NCBI RefSeq assembly: GCF_001269885.1
Contig: NZ_LHVH01000023.1
Location: forward strand, 105,226-169,225
Source: Pseudomonas kilonensis
GTDB taxonomy: Bacteria; Pseudomonadota; Gammaproteobacteria; Pseudomonadales; Pseudomonadaceae
Length of the DNA stretch: 64,000 nucleotides
Direction of reading: 5' to 3'
Shown here one piece after another: positions 1 through 7,736 of this stretch. The number at the start of each line of letters is the position of its first letter. The first letter of the stretch is position 1. The notes under the pieces are model-generated. The model ran no database searches. It was not told where the DNA came from and saw nothing but the letters and a program-made list of their open reading frames with translations. Made by a program: the position numbers and the translations under genes.

Positions 1-135
1 CTGATCTTCGTCAGCCATGACCGTGAGTTCGTCTCGTCCCTGGCTACCCGCATCATCGAGCTGAGCGCCGATGGCGTGGTCGACTTCAGCGGCACCTATG
101 ACGACTACCTGCGCAGCCAGGGTGTGGTGTTCTAA
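1..135 (+). CDS. ybiT: ABC-F family ATPase, C-terminal end (YbiT-like)
   Basis: The window opens inside this gene; only the last 44 codons are present. The visible sequence has the H-loop context (FVSHDREF) of the second ABC cassette, followed by the short tail FSGTYDDYLRSQG that closes YbiT-type ABC-F proteins. These are soluble dual-cassette ATPases that act on ribosomes rather than transporting. The stop at 133-135 is followed about 30 bases on by a clear intrinsic terminator. Paralogue assignment to YbiT rests on the C-terminal resemblance only; the ABC-F family call is firmer. Confidence 0.8.
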   Translation: MIFVSHDREFVSSLATRIIELSADGVVDFSGTYDDYLRSQGVVF

Positions 136-168
136 GGACGGCCCTCGGCTGTTTGCTGCAAAAGCAAA

Positions 169-196
169 GCCCTGTCCACTGTGACAGGGCTTTTTT
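169..196 (+). terminator. Intrinsic terminator of the ABC-F gene
   Basis: Perfect 8-bp stem GCCCTGTC (169-176) / GACAGGGC (183-190) with a 6-base loop and six T residues directly after it. It lies 33 bases past the ABC-F stop codon. Confidence 0.9.
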
Positions 197-216
197 GTAT
201 CCCAAGGGTAAAAACC

Positions 217-247
217 TGTGGGAGCGAGCTTGCTCGCGATGGCGGCC
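217..247 (+). repeat. REP-type repeat, single copy
   Basis: Contains the GTGGGAGCGAGCTTGCTCGC core that recurs throughout this window (family A). Its internal palindrome can form a hairpin. Single copies like this one lack the inverted partner seen in the doublets. Confidence 0.85.
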
Positions 248-274
248 TGACAGTTGGCCCGGGGTTTGTTGACT

Positions 275-596
275 GGGTACATATCCATTGCTGCGGTAAC
301 GGCGGCTTATGGTTCCGCCCCTACGGCGGGTCACTTTTGGAAGAGCGCCAAAAGTAACCAAAAGCGCTTTGCCCCACCACTCGGCACCTCGCCCAGGCTC
401 GGTGTGCCCTCACTCCGGCATTGCTCCGTGGGCCCGCCGCGAAGGGCCATCCATGGCCCAGCGCGGCTATCCCGGCATCCATGCCGGGATGCCCACTCCA
501 CAATGCCTGCGTTCGGCCAGCGTGGTTAACGGGGCGCCGAGATCAACGTCCACCGCGAGGCGGCCTAACAGCCGACCTGGTTCTTGCGGTCGTACA
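275..596 (+). repeat. Long structured repeat element, copy 1
   Basis: About 320 bp shared with 2085-2352 (same orientation) and 2650-2976 (inverted). It holds several hairpins: GGTCACTTTTGG (329-340) with CCAAAAGTAACC (348-359), and ATCCCGGCAT (469-478) with ATGCCGGGAT (481-490). In the other copies both arms of these stems have changed together. Open frames across it look incidental. The 3' part (from about 540, GATCAACGTCCACCGCG onward) is shared only with copy 3. No transposase, terminal inverted repeat or target duplication is evident. Confidence 0.75.
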
Positions 597-606
597 CCCG
601 TCAGCT

Positions 607-708
607 CTGTGGGAGCAAAGCTTGCTCGCGAAGGCGGCCTTACGGCCGACCTGTTTCTCCCTGGTGAACCCAATCCCTTGTGGGAGCGAGCTTGCTCGCG
701 AAGGGGCC
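607..708 (+). repeat. Two directly repeated REP copies
   Basis: Family A cores at 607-640 and 679-708 in the same orientation, about 70 bases apart. They fill the space between the long element and the MFS gene. Nothing else recognisable lies between 709 and the MFS start. Confidence 0.8.
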
Positions 709-833
709 GGTGCATACAACCTCAATTGAAACTGCACATCCGGGTCCCCAAGCACATTTAGTTAGCCTGCTTTCTTTTATCCCCTCCTCGCGCCATGATG
801 AAACTCTCTTACCGCTGCCCGCGAACGAGCCCT

Positions 834-2027
834 ATGCCCACGCCCTCACCTGCCTCCAGTTCCCTGTCGATCACCCTGCAGATCGTCTCCATCGTTTTCT
901 ACACCTTCATCGCCTTTCTTTGCATCGGCCTGCCGATTGCCGTGTTGCCCGGGTATGTCCACGAACAGCTGGGTTTCAGCGCGGTGGTGGCCGGGTTGAC
1001 CATCGGTTCACAGTACCTGGCGACCCTGCTCAGCCGCCCCATGGCCGGGCGACTGTCGGACAGCGTTGGCACCAAGCGGGCAATCGTCTACGGGCTGTCG
1101 GGAATTGTGCTCAGCGGCGTGCTGACGTTGATCTCGACCTTGCTGCAAAGCTTTCCCCTGCCCAGCCTGCTGATCCTGATTTCCGGTCGTCTGCTGCTCG
1201 GCGTGGCCCAAGGGCTGATTGGCGTGGGTACCATCAGTTGGTGCATGGGCCAGGTGGGTGTGGAGCACACGGCCCGCTCGATTTCCTGGAATGGCATCGC
1301 CTCGTACGGGGCCATTGCCATTGGCGCCCCATTGGGGGTGGTGATGGTCGGTGAACTGGGTTTCGCCAGCCTGGGCGTTGCCTTGTCGTTGCTGGCGGGC
1401 GCTGCGCTGTTGATGATTCGCAACAAGCCGTCGGTGCCGGTCATTCGCGGCGAGCGCTTGCCTTTCTGGGCGGTGTTTGGGCGCATTGCGCCGTACGGGG
1501 CGGGCCTGAGCCTGGCGTCGATCGGCTACGGCACGCTCACCACGTTCATCACCTTGTTTTATGTCAGTCGCGGCTGGACCGGCGCGGCCTGGTGCCTGAC
1601 GGTCTTCGGTATCTGCTTCATCCTGGCGCGGTTGTTGTTCATTTCCAGCATCGCCCGCTTCGGTGGCTTCAACTCGGCCATTGCCTGCATGAGCATCGAA
1701 ACCCTCGGTCTGGTATTGCTGTGGCTGGCACCGTCCACCCCGTTCGCCCTGGTCGGTGCCGGGCTGGCCGGCTTCGGGCTGTCGCTGGTATACCCGGCGC
1801 TGGGGGTCGAGGCCATCAAGCAGGTGCCGAACACCAGTCGGGGTGCTGGTTTGAGCGCTTATGCGGTGTTCTTTGACCTGGCGCTGGCGATTGCCGGTCC
1901 GCTGATGGGGGCGGTGGCGTTGAACATGGGTTATTCGTCGATTTTCTTCTGTGCTGCCTTGTTGTCCGTCACTGGACTGGGCCTGACTCTGCTGCTGCGT
2001 CGCCGAGCCATAAGCGCACCTTATTGA
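834..2027 (+). CDS. MFS transporter, YhhS/YfcJ family
   Basis: A 397-residue, roughly 12-helix major facilitator of the inner membrane. It closely resembles E. coli YhhS/YfcJ along its length: the IGLPIAVLPGYVH segment after the first helix, the QYLATLLSRPMAGRLSD loop after helix 2, and the SWNGIASYGAIAIGAPLG segment. Substrates of this family are poorly defined; drug or sugar efflux has been proposed for relatives. I chose the ATG at 834 because the family alignment begins just upstream of its first helix; an ATG at 795 is also in frame and neither has a strong ribosome site. The gene is isolated, with copy 1 of the long repeat upstream and copies 2 and 3 downstream, so it is probably monocistronic. 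Confidence 0.85.
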   Translation: MPTPSPASSSLSITLQIVSIVFYTFIAFLCIGLPIAVLPGYVHEQLGFSAVVAGLTIGSQYLATLLSRPMAGRLSDSVGTKRAIVYGLSGIVLSGVLTLISTLLQSFPLPSLLILISGRLLLGVAQGLIGVGTISWCMGQVGVEHTARSISWNGIASYGAIAIGAPLGVVMVGELGFASLGVALSLLAGAALLMIRNKPSVPVIRGERLPFWAVFGRIAPYGAGLSLASIGYGTLTTFITLFYVSRGWTGAAWCLTVFGICFILARLLFISSIARFGGFNSAIACMSIETLGLVLLWLAPSTPFALVGAGLAGFGLSLVYPALGVEAIKQVPNTSRGAGLSAYAVFFDLALAIAGPLMGAVALNMGYSSIFFCAALLSVTGLGLTLLLRRRAISAPY

Positions 2028-2084
2028 TCGTAATACTGCTCACTGCCGTTTTTGTTTTGAGAAGGTCCGGTATTTACTTGTTCT

Positions 2085-2352
2085 GGTGTGTATATCCGTT
2101 TCTGCGGTAACGGCCGCTTAGGGTTCCGCCCTGACGGCGGGTCACTTTTGGAAGAGCGCCAAAAGTAACCAAAAGCGCTTTGCCCCACCACTTGGCACCT
2201 CGCCTAGGCTCGGTGTGCCCGAACGAAGGCATTGCTCCGTGGGCCGCCGCGAAGGGCCATCCATGGCCCAGCGCGGCTACCTCGGCATCCATGCCGAGGT
2301 GCCCACTACGCAATGCCTGCGTTCGGCCAGCGTGGTTTAACGGGGCGTTCAG
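2085..2352 (+). repeat. Long structured repeat element, copy 2
   Basis: Same orientation as copy 1. Stems are GGTCACTTTTGG (2140-2151) / CCAAAAGTAACC (2159-2170) and ACCTCGGCAT (2279-2288) / ATGCCGAGGT (2291-2300). The second stem differs from copy 1 on both arms yet stays perfectly paired. The copy breaks off around 2350, where copies 1 and 3 continue; here the sequence runs into a hexamer microsatellite. Confidence 0.75.
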
Positions 2353-2375
2353 ATCAAGATCCAAAGCAACAGCAA

Positions 2376-2437
<62 letters not shown>

Positions 2438-2466
2438 CATATGCCCACATTTATTTAGCTGACCCA

Positions 2467-2631
2467 CCGCTATCGCGAGCTGGCTCGCTCCCACATGGGG
2501 TTGCGGGTGCTCACCGCATCTGCGCACGACACAAAAACCTGTGGGAGAGAGCTTGCTCGCGAAGACGTCGGCACATCCAACATTACCGTAAACTGAACCA
2601 CCGCTTTCGCGAGCAAGCCCGCTCCCACAGG
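2467..2631. repeat. REP copies: one single and one inverted doublet
   Basis: A diverged family A core in reverse orientation at 2467-2496, then a doublet with a forward core at 2539-2574 and an inverted core at 2601-2631. They fill the space between the microsatellite and copy 3 of the long repeat. Confidence 0.8.
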
Positions 2632-2649
2632 AGAAACGCGGTCCCATCA

Positions 2650-2976
2650 AGAACCAGGTCGGCTATCAGGCCGCCTCGCGGTGGACGTTGATTTCGGCGC
2701 CCCGTTAACCACGCTGGCTGAACGGAGGTGTTGTGGAGTGGGCAACCCGGCATGGATGCCGGGTTAGCCGCGCTGGGCCATGGATGGCCCTTCGCGGCGG
2801 CCCACGGAGCAATGCCTTCGTTCAGGCATGCCGAGCCTAAGCGAGGCACCGAGTGGTGGGGCAAGAGCGCTTTGGTTACTTTCGACTGGGCCGGCTTCCG
2901 GGCTTTTCGAAAGTGACCCGCCGTCAGGGCGGAACCCTAAGCAGCCGTTACCGCAGAAACGGATATACACACCATC
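2650..2976 (-). repeat. Long structured repeat element, copy 3 (inverted)
   Basis: Read on the minus strand this matches copies 1 and 2. Stem AACCCGGCAT (2744-2753) / ATGCCGGGTT (2756-2765) is a third paired version of the same helix. Stem GGTTACTTTCGA (2874-2885) / TCGAAAGTGACC (2907-2918) has a changed but still paired tip and a loop enlarged from 7 to 21 bases. Its end lies about 20 bases past the stop of the hydrolase gene, on that gene's 3' side. Confidence 0.75.
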
Positions 2977-2997
2977 CTTACGTAAAACCATGCCTCT

Positions 2998-4035
2998 CTA
3001 TTGATCAGCCGTCCTCATCCCCGCCCGGGTCGGCTTGCCCAAGGCCTCGCCAAAGAAGCGACTGGCCTCGGAGATCATGGTGCGATGGATGTCCTTGCGG
3101 TCGACCCCGTCAGCATCCGTGCAAAGCGCCGGCATCGCAGCGACCTGCTCGTCGGTACACGGCGCCATGAAGACAAAATGTCCCGCGCCGGCCAGGGTCT
3201 TGAAATCCGGTGCGGTGGGCAGCTTGCGGGCCAGAGCGGCGGCGTTCTTGTCGAAGGCCACGAGTTTGTCGCCATCGCCGCTGTACAGCAGCACCGGCAC
3301 ATGAACATCAGCCAGGGTATGACGGCCGAACTTCAGGCTCAATGGCGCCATCAGCAGCAACGCCCGGACCCTGGGGTCGGCCACGGGTTGCAGGTCATCG
3401 CGGTCGGCGATCAGTTCGCCTTGGGTATTGCAGGCGTCTCGGTCATCCGGTCGCTCCACGCAGTAACGGCGCAGGCGATTGAGGTCCGGCGTCGCACCCG
3501 ACAGGATCAGCGCGGTTTCGCCGCCAGCCGAATAGCCGATCACCCCAACCTGCCCGGCGTTGACGAACGGCGAGAGCATCGGGTCATTGAGCGTGGCGGT
3601 GATGGCTTCGGAAATCTGGATCGGCCGCCCGTACAGGTTGCTCAGGGTGCCAAGCCGACTGTGATCCTGGTTGTTGTCGCCGGGATGAATTACCGCCACC
3701 ACGACAAACCCCTTGCGCGCCAGCGAGGTGGCCAGGTCATGCAGGGCCAGCGGCGTGCCGGTATTGCCATGGGACAGCATCAATAGCGGAAAGCGTCCGA
3801 TGGCGATCTTGGCGTCCGGCGCGGCATCGATCTGGTAACCACCCAGCAGGCTGGACTGTTCCCGGTCGGTGGATGGATAAAAGGCGATGGCGTGCATCGG
3901 CTGCTGATCGAGCGGATCGAGAAAGCTCAGTTCATGGAAACCAGCGCTCCAATGCGGATGCGGCCCCGGTGCGGCCTGCACTGAACCGAGACTGGCAAAC
4001 AAGCAAAGCAGCAGCGCTGCACCAAAACGTGTCAT
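2998..4035 (-). CDS. Exported alpha/beta hydrolase, dienelactone hydrolase-like
   Basis: 345 residues with an N-terminal signal peptide (LLLCLFASLGSVQAA), so probably periplasmic. The nucleophile elbow is GYSAGG, the acid region LLYSGDGDKLVAF, and a late AGHFVF supplies the likely catalytic histidine, the usual order in alpha/beta hydrolases. An early LMLSHGNTG probably forms the oxyanion hole. The ATG at 4035 follows AAGGTGGA and puts the signal peptide at the amino end; a start 39 codons upstream would add an unlikely leader. The substrate is not predictable. The gene stands alone, read towards copy 3 of the long repeat. Confidence 0.8.
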   Translation of the reverse strand: MTRFGAALLLCLFASLGSVQAAPGPHPHWSAGFHELSFLDPLDQQPMHAIAFYPSTDREQSSLLGGYQIDAAPDAKIAIGRFPLLMLSHGNTGTPLALHDLATSLARKGFVVVAVIHPGDNNQDHSRLGTLSNLYGRPIQISEAITATLNDPMLSPFVNAGQVGVIGYSAGGETALILSGATPDLNRLRRYCVERPDDRDACNTQGELIADRDDLQPVADPRVRALLLMAPLSLKFGRHTLADVHVPVLLYSGDGDKLVAFDKNAAALARKLPTAPDFKTLAGAGHFVFMAPCTDEQVAAMPALCTDADGVDRKDIHRTMISEASRFFGEALGKPTRAGMRTADQ

Positions 4036-4219
4036 CGAATCTTCCACCTTCACCAGCGTACGGGAAGGCCCCGTCGCTCGCAGTCTTGGCCGTGCATAAC
4101 CTGCGCCATAAAGCCCGGCGCCGAATGCAGAAAAACCCTGCATCCCGACCATCCAATGACGACGAGAATACAGGGTTTTACGAAGGCTGCCCGACTAGCT
4201 TGGTGCCTTTACGCAAGCC

Positions 4220-4828
4220 TTACGCAGCGGCGAACTGCTGGCCGATCTGCAACGTGGCTTCGCTCATGGCTTTGGTGCGCATGTCGTCACCGTAGGCCAG
4301 GCCTTCGGCGCGGACGAATTCGATATCGGTGATGCCGATGAAGCCGAACAGTAGCTTCAGATAGTCCTCATGACCCACGCCGCTCGGTTGGCCGGCATGC
4401 AAGCCGCCCGCCGTGGAGACGATCACCAGTTTCTTGCCGCCGCACAGGCCTTCGGGACCGGCTTCGGTGTAACGGAACGTCTGGCCGGCCACGGCAATGC
4501 GGTCGATCCAGGCCTTGAGCTGGGTCGGCACGCTGAAGTTGTACATGGGGGCTGCGATAACGACCGCATCCGCCGCTTGGAATTCGGCCATCGTGGTAGC
4601 ACTCAACTCTGCCTCATGTTGTTGGGCAGCGTCACGCAGTTCAGCGCTGGTGCCCGCGGCGATCAAGGTCTGGGCGGAAAAATGGCTGATGGCATCGGCG
4701 GCCAGGTCGCGGTAGGTCACCGTGATGCCTGGCTCGGCAGCTTTCCAGGCGTCAACCACTTCACGGCTCAATTGGCGGGAAGCGGAGTTGTCGCCGAGGA
4801 TGCTCGAATCGATGTGCAGCAGTTTCAT
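4220..4828 (-). CDS. azoR: FMN-dependent NADH-azoreductase
   Basis: 202 residues, the normal AzoR length, with a flavodoxin-like fold. The beginning MKLLHIDSSILGDNSASRQLS is the phosphate-binding loop for FMN. APMYNFSVPTQLKAWIDRI and the glycine-rich segment VSTAGGLHAG are further family hallmarks. The cytoplasmic enzyme reduces azo compounds and quinones with NADH. It is divergent from a LysR regulator across 129 bases that contain two inverted repeats, so regulation by that neighbour is likely. Confidence 0.93.
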   Translation of the reverse strand: MKLLHIDSSILGDNSASRQLSREVVDAWKAAEPGITVTYRDLAADAISHFSAQTLIAAGTSAELRDAAQQHEAELSATTMAEFQAADAVVIAAPMYNFSVPTQLKAWIDRIAVAGQTFRYTEAGPEGLCGGKKLVIVSTAGGLHAGQPSGVGHEDYLKLLFGFIGITDIEFVRAEGLAYGDDMRTKAMSEATLQIGQQFAAA

Positions 4829-4881
4829 GTGAGTGCTCTCCAAGTGAGGACCGCAACCAGGCGATCAATTGGAGACAATCC

Positions 4882-4905
4882 TATCGATGAAGCCAATATT
4901 CGATA
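4882..4905. promoter_or_regulatory. Candidate LysR operator between azoR and its regulator
   Basis: TATCGA-N12-TCGATA inverted repeat (4882-4887 and 4900-4905), the size and shape of a LysR T-N11-A site, in the divergent azoR-lysR promoter region. The assignment rests on position and symmetry. Confidence 0.5.
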
Positions 4906-4926
4906 AGTCAGCACAAATGCGATAGT

Positions 4927-4946
4927 TTGTCCCACTGACAGGACAA
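4927..4946. promoter_or_regulatory. Second inverted repeat upstream of the LysR gene
   Basis: TTGTCC (4927-4932) and GGACAA (4941-4946) with an 8-base spacer, ending 11 bases before the LysR start codon. It could be an autoregulatory site. Confidence 0.4.
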
Positions 4947-4957
4947 TCGAGCTGAAC

Positions 4958-5866
4958 ATGCAAGACCTCAATGACTTGTACTACTTCGCCAAAGTCGTCG
5001 AAGCCGGCGGTTTCGCGGCGGCCGGACGGTTGCTGGGCATTCCCAAGTCACGACTGTCGCGGCGTATCGCCGAGCTGGAAGAACGCCTCGGCGCCCGGTT
5101 GCTCCAGCGCACCACCCGCCAATTGAAATTGACCGCGGTCGGCGAACGTTATCTGCGCCACTGCCAGGCCATGTTGCTGGAGGCCGAAATGGCCGACGAA
5201 GCGGTGGCGAGCATGTCCAGTGAACCCCGCGGCCGATTGCGGGTGTCGAGTCCGGTAGGGCTGGCCCACCAGTTCCTGCCGGTGATAATCGAAACCTTCC
5301 TGGTGAAATACCCTTTGGTGCAACTGGACATGACCCTGCTCAACCGGCGGGTGGACCTGATCGGCGAAGGCATCGACGTGGCGTTGCGCGTGCGCGACCT
5401 GGGGGACGAGGACCCCTTGCTGATGACCCGACGTCTGCGCCAGGCGCGACTGATGATGGTCGCCAGCCCGGCCTTTGTCGAAGGGCGGCGGATCGAAACC
5501 CCGGACGATCTCAAACAGTTGCCGGTGCTCGGGGCATTGGAAGCCGATCGCCAAGTGCACCTGCACTTGGTCAGCGCCGATGGGCAGCGTGTGGAACTGA
5601 GCCTGGAAGCCCGCCTGGGCATTGACGACTTCATTGTGCGCCGGGCCTGCACCCTCGCCGGCCTGGGCTTCACTTTATTGCCGAGCATGTATTGCGAGCA
5701 GGAATTGCAGGACGGCACACTGGTGGAACTGTTGCCTGGATGGTCGTCGCCCGATGGCTGGCTCCAGGCGGTCTACCCGCATCGGCGCGGCATGCTGCCA
5801 GCGGTGCGTGCATGGATCGATCATTTGGTGGAAGCCTTCGAGGGCTGTGGAGATAGAACGCTATGA
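4958..5866 (+). CDS. LysR family regulator, divergent from azoR
   Basis: 302 residues. The N-terminal winged helix-turn-helix is clear (FAAAGRLLGIPKSRLSRRIAELEERLG, residues about 18-45), followed by the linker helix and a LysR substrate-binding domain. It belongs to the DsdA/AaeR-like group that starts MxDLNDLYYFAKVVE. Divergence from azoR suggests control of azoR in response to quinones or similar electrophiles; that is inferred from context. The stop overlaps the start of the next gene (ATGA), so the YjbR-like gene is translationally coupled. Confidence 0.9.
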   Translation: MQDLNDLYYFAKVVEAGGFAAAGRLLGIPKSRLSRRIAELEERLGARLLQRTTRQLKLTAVGERYLRHCQAMLLEAEMADEAVASMSSEPRGRLRVSSPVGLAHQFLPVIIETFLVKYPLVQLDMTLLNRRVDLIGEGIDVALRVRDLGDEDPLLMTRRLRQARLMMVASPAFVEGRRIETPDDLKQLPVLGALEADRQVHLHLVSADGQRVELSLEARLGIDDFIVRRACTLAGLGFTLLPSMYCEQELQDGTLVELLPGWSSPDGWLQAVYPHRRGMLPAVRAWIDHLVEAFEGCGDRTL

Positions 5867-6213
5867 GGTTGAGCGAAGAGGATGTCGCGCAGTTTTGCCT
5901 GGGCCTGCCCGGCGCCAGGGAGGACTACAAATGGGGTGGCGTGCGCGTATTTTCCATTGCCGGGAACAAGATGTTCGCCCTGCAGGGCCTGCGAGGCGAC
6001 TCGTTGGCGTTCAAGGTCGACAAGGATCTGTTCCTGGGGCACTGCGACCGGCCGGGCATCCACCCGGCGCCTTACCTGGCGCGGGCCCAGTGGGTCATCA
6101 TGCAAGTGCCCTACCCGCTGGGGGCCGAAGAGCTGCGAGGCCTGCTGCAACGCTCACACCAATTGGTGGTCAGCAAATTGCCCAAGCGCACGCAGGTGGG
6201 CTTGTTGCTCTAG
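5863..6213 (+). CDS. MmcQ/YjbR family protein
   Basis: 116 residues. The family signature is the CLGLPGAREDYKWGG start, followed by FKVDKDLF and a late W-V-I segment. MmcQ/YjbR proteins have a double-wing fold and are annotated as possible DNA-binding proteins, but their function is unknown. The start overlaps the LysR stop by 4 bases. It ends only 4 bases from the convergent DUF1294 gene, with no terminator between them. Confidence 0.85.
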   Translation: MRLSEEDVAQFCLGLPGAREDYKWGGVRVFSIAGNKMFALQGLRGDSLAFKVDKDLFLGHCDRPGIHPAPYLARAQWVIMQVPYPLGAEELRGLLQRSHQLVVSKLPKRTQVGLLL

Positions 6214-6217
6214 CCAT

Positions 6218-6637
6218 TCAGAACAGATAGCTGCCCAGGAACAACTGGTCGATCCAGAACACCTGGTGCAGCAGCACGATGAACCAGAACACCACCTGAA
6301 ACGACACTTTGCGGGTCTTGTGGCGAAACAGCTGCTGGGCCAGCAAGGCTCCGGGCCAACCGCCGGCCAGTTCCACCGCATGCAACACGTTCTCCGGGGT
6401 GCGCCAGGTGTCGGCGCGTGCCTTGCGCTTGTCGCTCCAGTACAGCAGGAACGCCACCGCGCTGACGACGCCATAAGCCACCATCGGCACCCACGACACC
6501 GCCCGTAGCCCGAACAGCAGCGAACCGAACAGCGGCAAGGCACAGAGCAGCGCAAACACCATCAGTTTGAGCCGCAGGTGCTGCACGGTGCCTTCAGCAT
6601 TGCGCCCGGCACGTTTGCGCTTGCCTGATTCGTTCAT
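6218..6637 (-). CDS. DUF1294 membrane protein
   Basis: 139 residues with a basic N-terminus (KRKRAGRNAEG) and three to four hydrophobic segments. The DUF1294 signature is YWSDKRKARADTWRTPENVLHAVELAGGWPGALLAQQ followed by HKTRK (positions roughly 65-115). In other proteins this domain is joined to a cold-shock domain; here it stands alone. Function is unknown. The start overlaps the uppP stop by 4 bases, so the two are probably co-translated. Confidence 0.85.
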   Translation of the reverse strand: MNESGKRKRAGRNAEGTVQHLRLKLMVFALLCALPLFGSLLFGLRAVSWVPMVAYGVVSAVAFLLYWSDKRKARADTWRTPENVLHAVELAGGWPGALLAQQLFRHKTRKVSFQVVFWFIVLLHQVFWIDQLFLGSYLF

Positions 6638-7464
6638 GGCTTGGCAGCGGTCCAGTCCACCCAGCCAAACTGCCAGGTTGCCAGGATCAACAGGCCGAAG
6701 GCGATTCGATACCAGGCGAACACAGCGTAGCTGTGACTGGCGATGAATCGCAGCAGGCCCTTGACCGCAATCATGGCGAAAATGAACGCCGTGACGAAGC
6801 CAATAGCGAACACCGGGAAATCCGCCGGGACGAATAACTCGCGGTATTTGTAGCCCGAGTAGACCGCCGCACCGACCATGGTCGGCATCGCCAGGAAGAA
6901 CGAAAACTCGGTAGCGGTTTTACGCGACAGCCCGAACAGCAGGCCACCGATGATGGTCGCACCGGAACGGGAGGTACCCGGGATCATCGCAATGCATTGG
7001 GCCAGGCCGACCTTCAGTGCATCTTTCCAGGAGATCTCGTCCACCGTTTCGGCGTGCACCTGGTGCTGGCGCTTTTCGGCCCAGAGCATCACCAGGCCGC
7101 CCACCACCAGTGCGGCGGCCACCGTGATCGGGTTGAACAGGTAGTGATGGATCCAGTCGGCAAACAGCACGCCCAAGACCACCGCGGGCAGGAAGGCGAT
7201 CAGCAGGTTGGCGGTAAACCGGCGGGCGCTGGGTTGCGTCGGCAGACCCAGCACCACGTCGAAAATCTTGCGCCGGAACTCCCAGACCACCGCGAGGATC
7301 GCGCCGAGCTGGATGATGATGTTGAATGCCATCGCACGTTCGCCACCGAACTCGAGCAAGTCGGCGACGATGATCTGGTGCCCCGTGCTGGAAATCGGCA
7401 GAAACTCCGTCAAGCCTTCCACTACGCCAAGAATCAGTGCCGAAAAGGCAGTCCACAAATCCAT
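6634..7464 (-). CDS. uppP: Undecaprenyl-diphosphatase UppP (BacA)
   Basis: 276 residues, the standard length, with about eight membrane helices. Both catalytic motifs are present: the EGLTEFLPISSTGH segment near the N-terminus and PGTSRSGATI in the middle. The enzyme dephosphorylates undecaprenyl diphosphate to recycle the lipid carrier for peptidoglycan and other envelope polymers, and gives bacitracin tolerance. DUF1294 follows with a 4-base overlap. The 272 bases upstream, to the chemoreceptor, hold no gene; both promoters must lie there. Confidence 0.95.
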   Translation of the reverse strand: MDLWTAFSALILGVVEGLTEFLPISSTGHQIIVADLLEFGGERAMAFNIIIQLGAILAVVWEFRRKIFDVVLGLPTQPSARRFTANLLIAFLPAVVLGVLFADWIHHYLFNPITVAAALVVGGLVMLWAEKRQHQVHAETVDEISWKDALKVGLAQCIAMIPGTSRSGATIIGGLLFGLSRKTATEFSFFLAMPTMVGAAVYSGYKYRELFVPADFPVFAIGFVTAFIFAMIAVKGLLRFIASHSYAVFAWYRIAFGLLILATWQFGWVDWTAAKP

Positions 7465-7736
7465 TCATCCCCCAAAAAAGACGCTGTTCATGCAGGTCTT
7501 ATCAAATTCAAGTGTCATACAGGTCCACGCAGCGGCTGCACGATAGCTGCGATCTTTCAAAAAAAACCAATGAAAAAATCAGAACAGGCTCAGGTTTTGC
7601 GCTGCGGGGCCGAAATCCTATCAGACAAGCCCTGATAACGCTGCCGCGTTGTGACTCAGGTCAATGACCGATAGCGGCTGGGCGTTACAGTGCCGGCCGT
7701 CGATATGACAAGAATAAAAAACCGGAGTGACAGCGT

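Noticed and set aside
309..761. 150-codon frame across copy 1 of the long element and REP copies
   Set aside because: It is made entirely of repeat sequence and is not open in the corresponding positions of the other copies.
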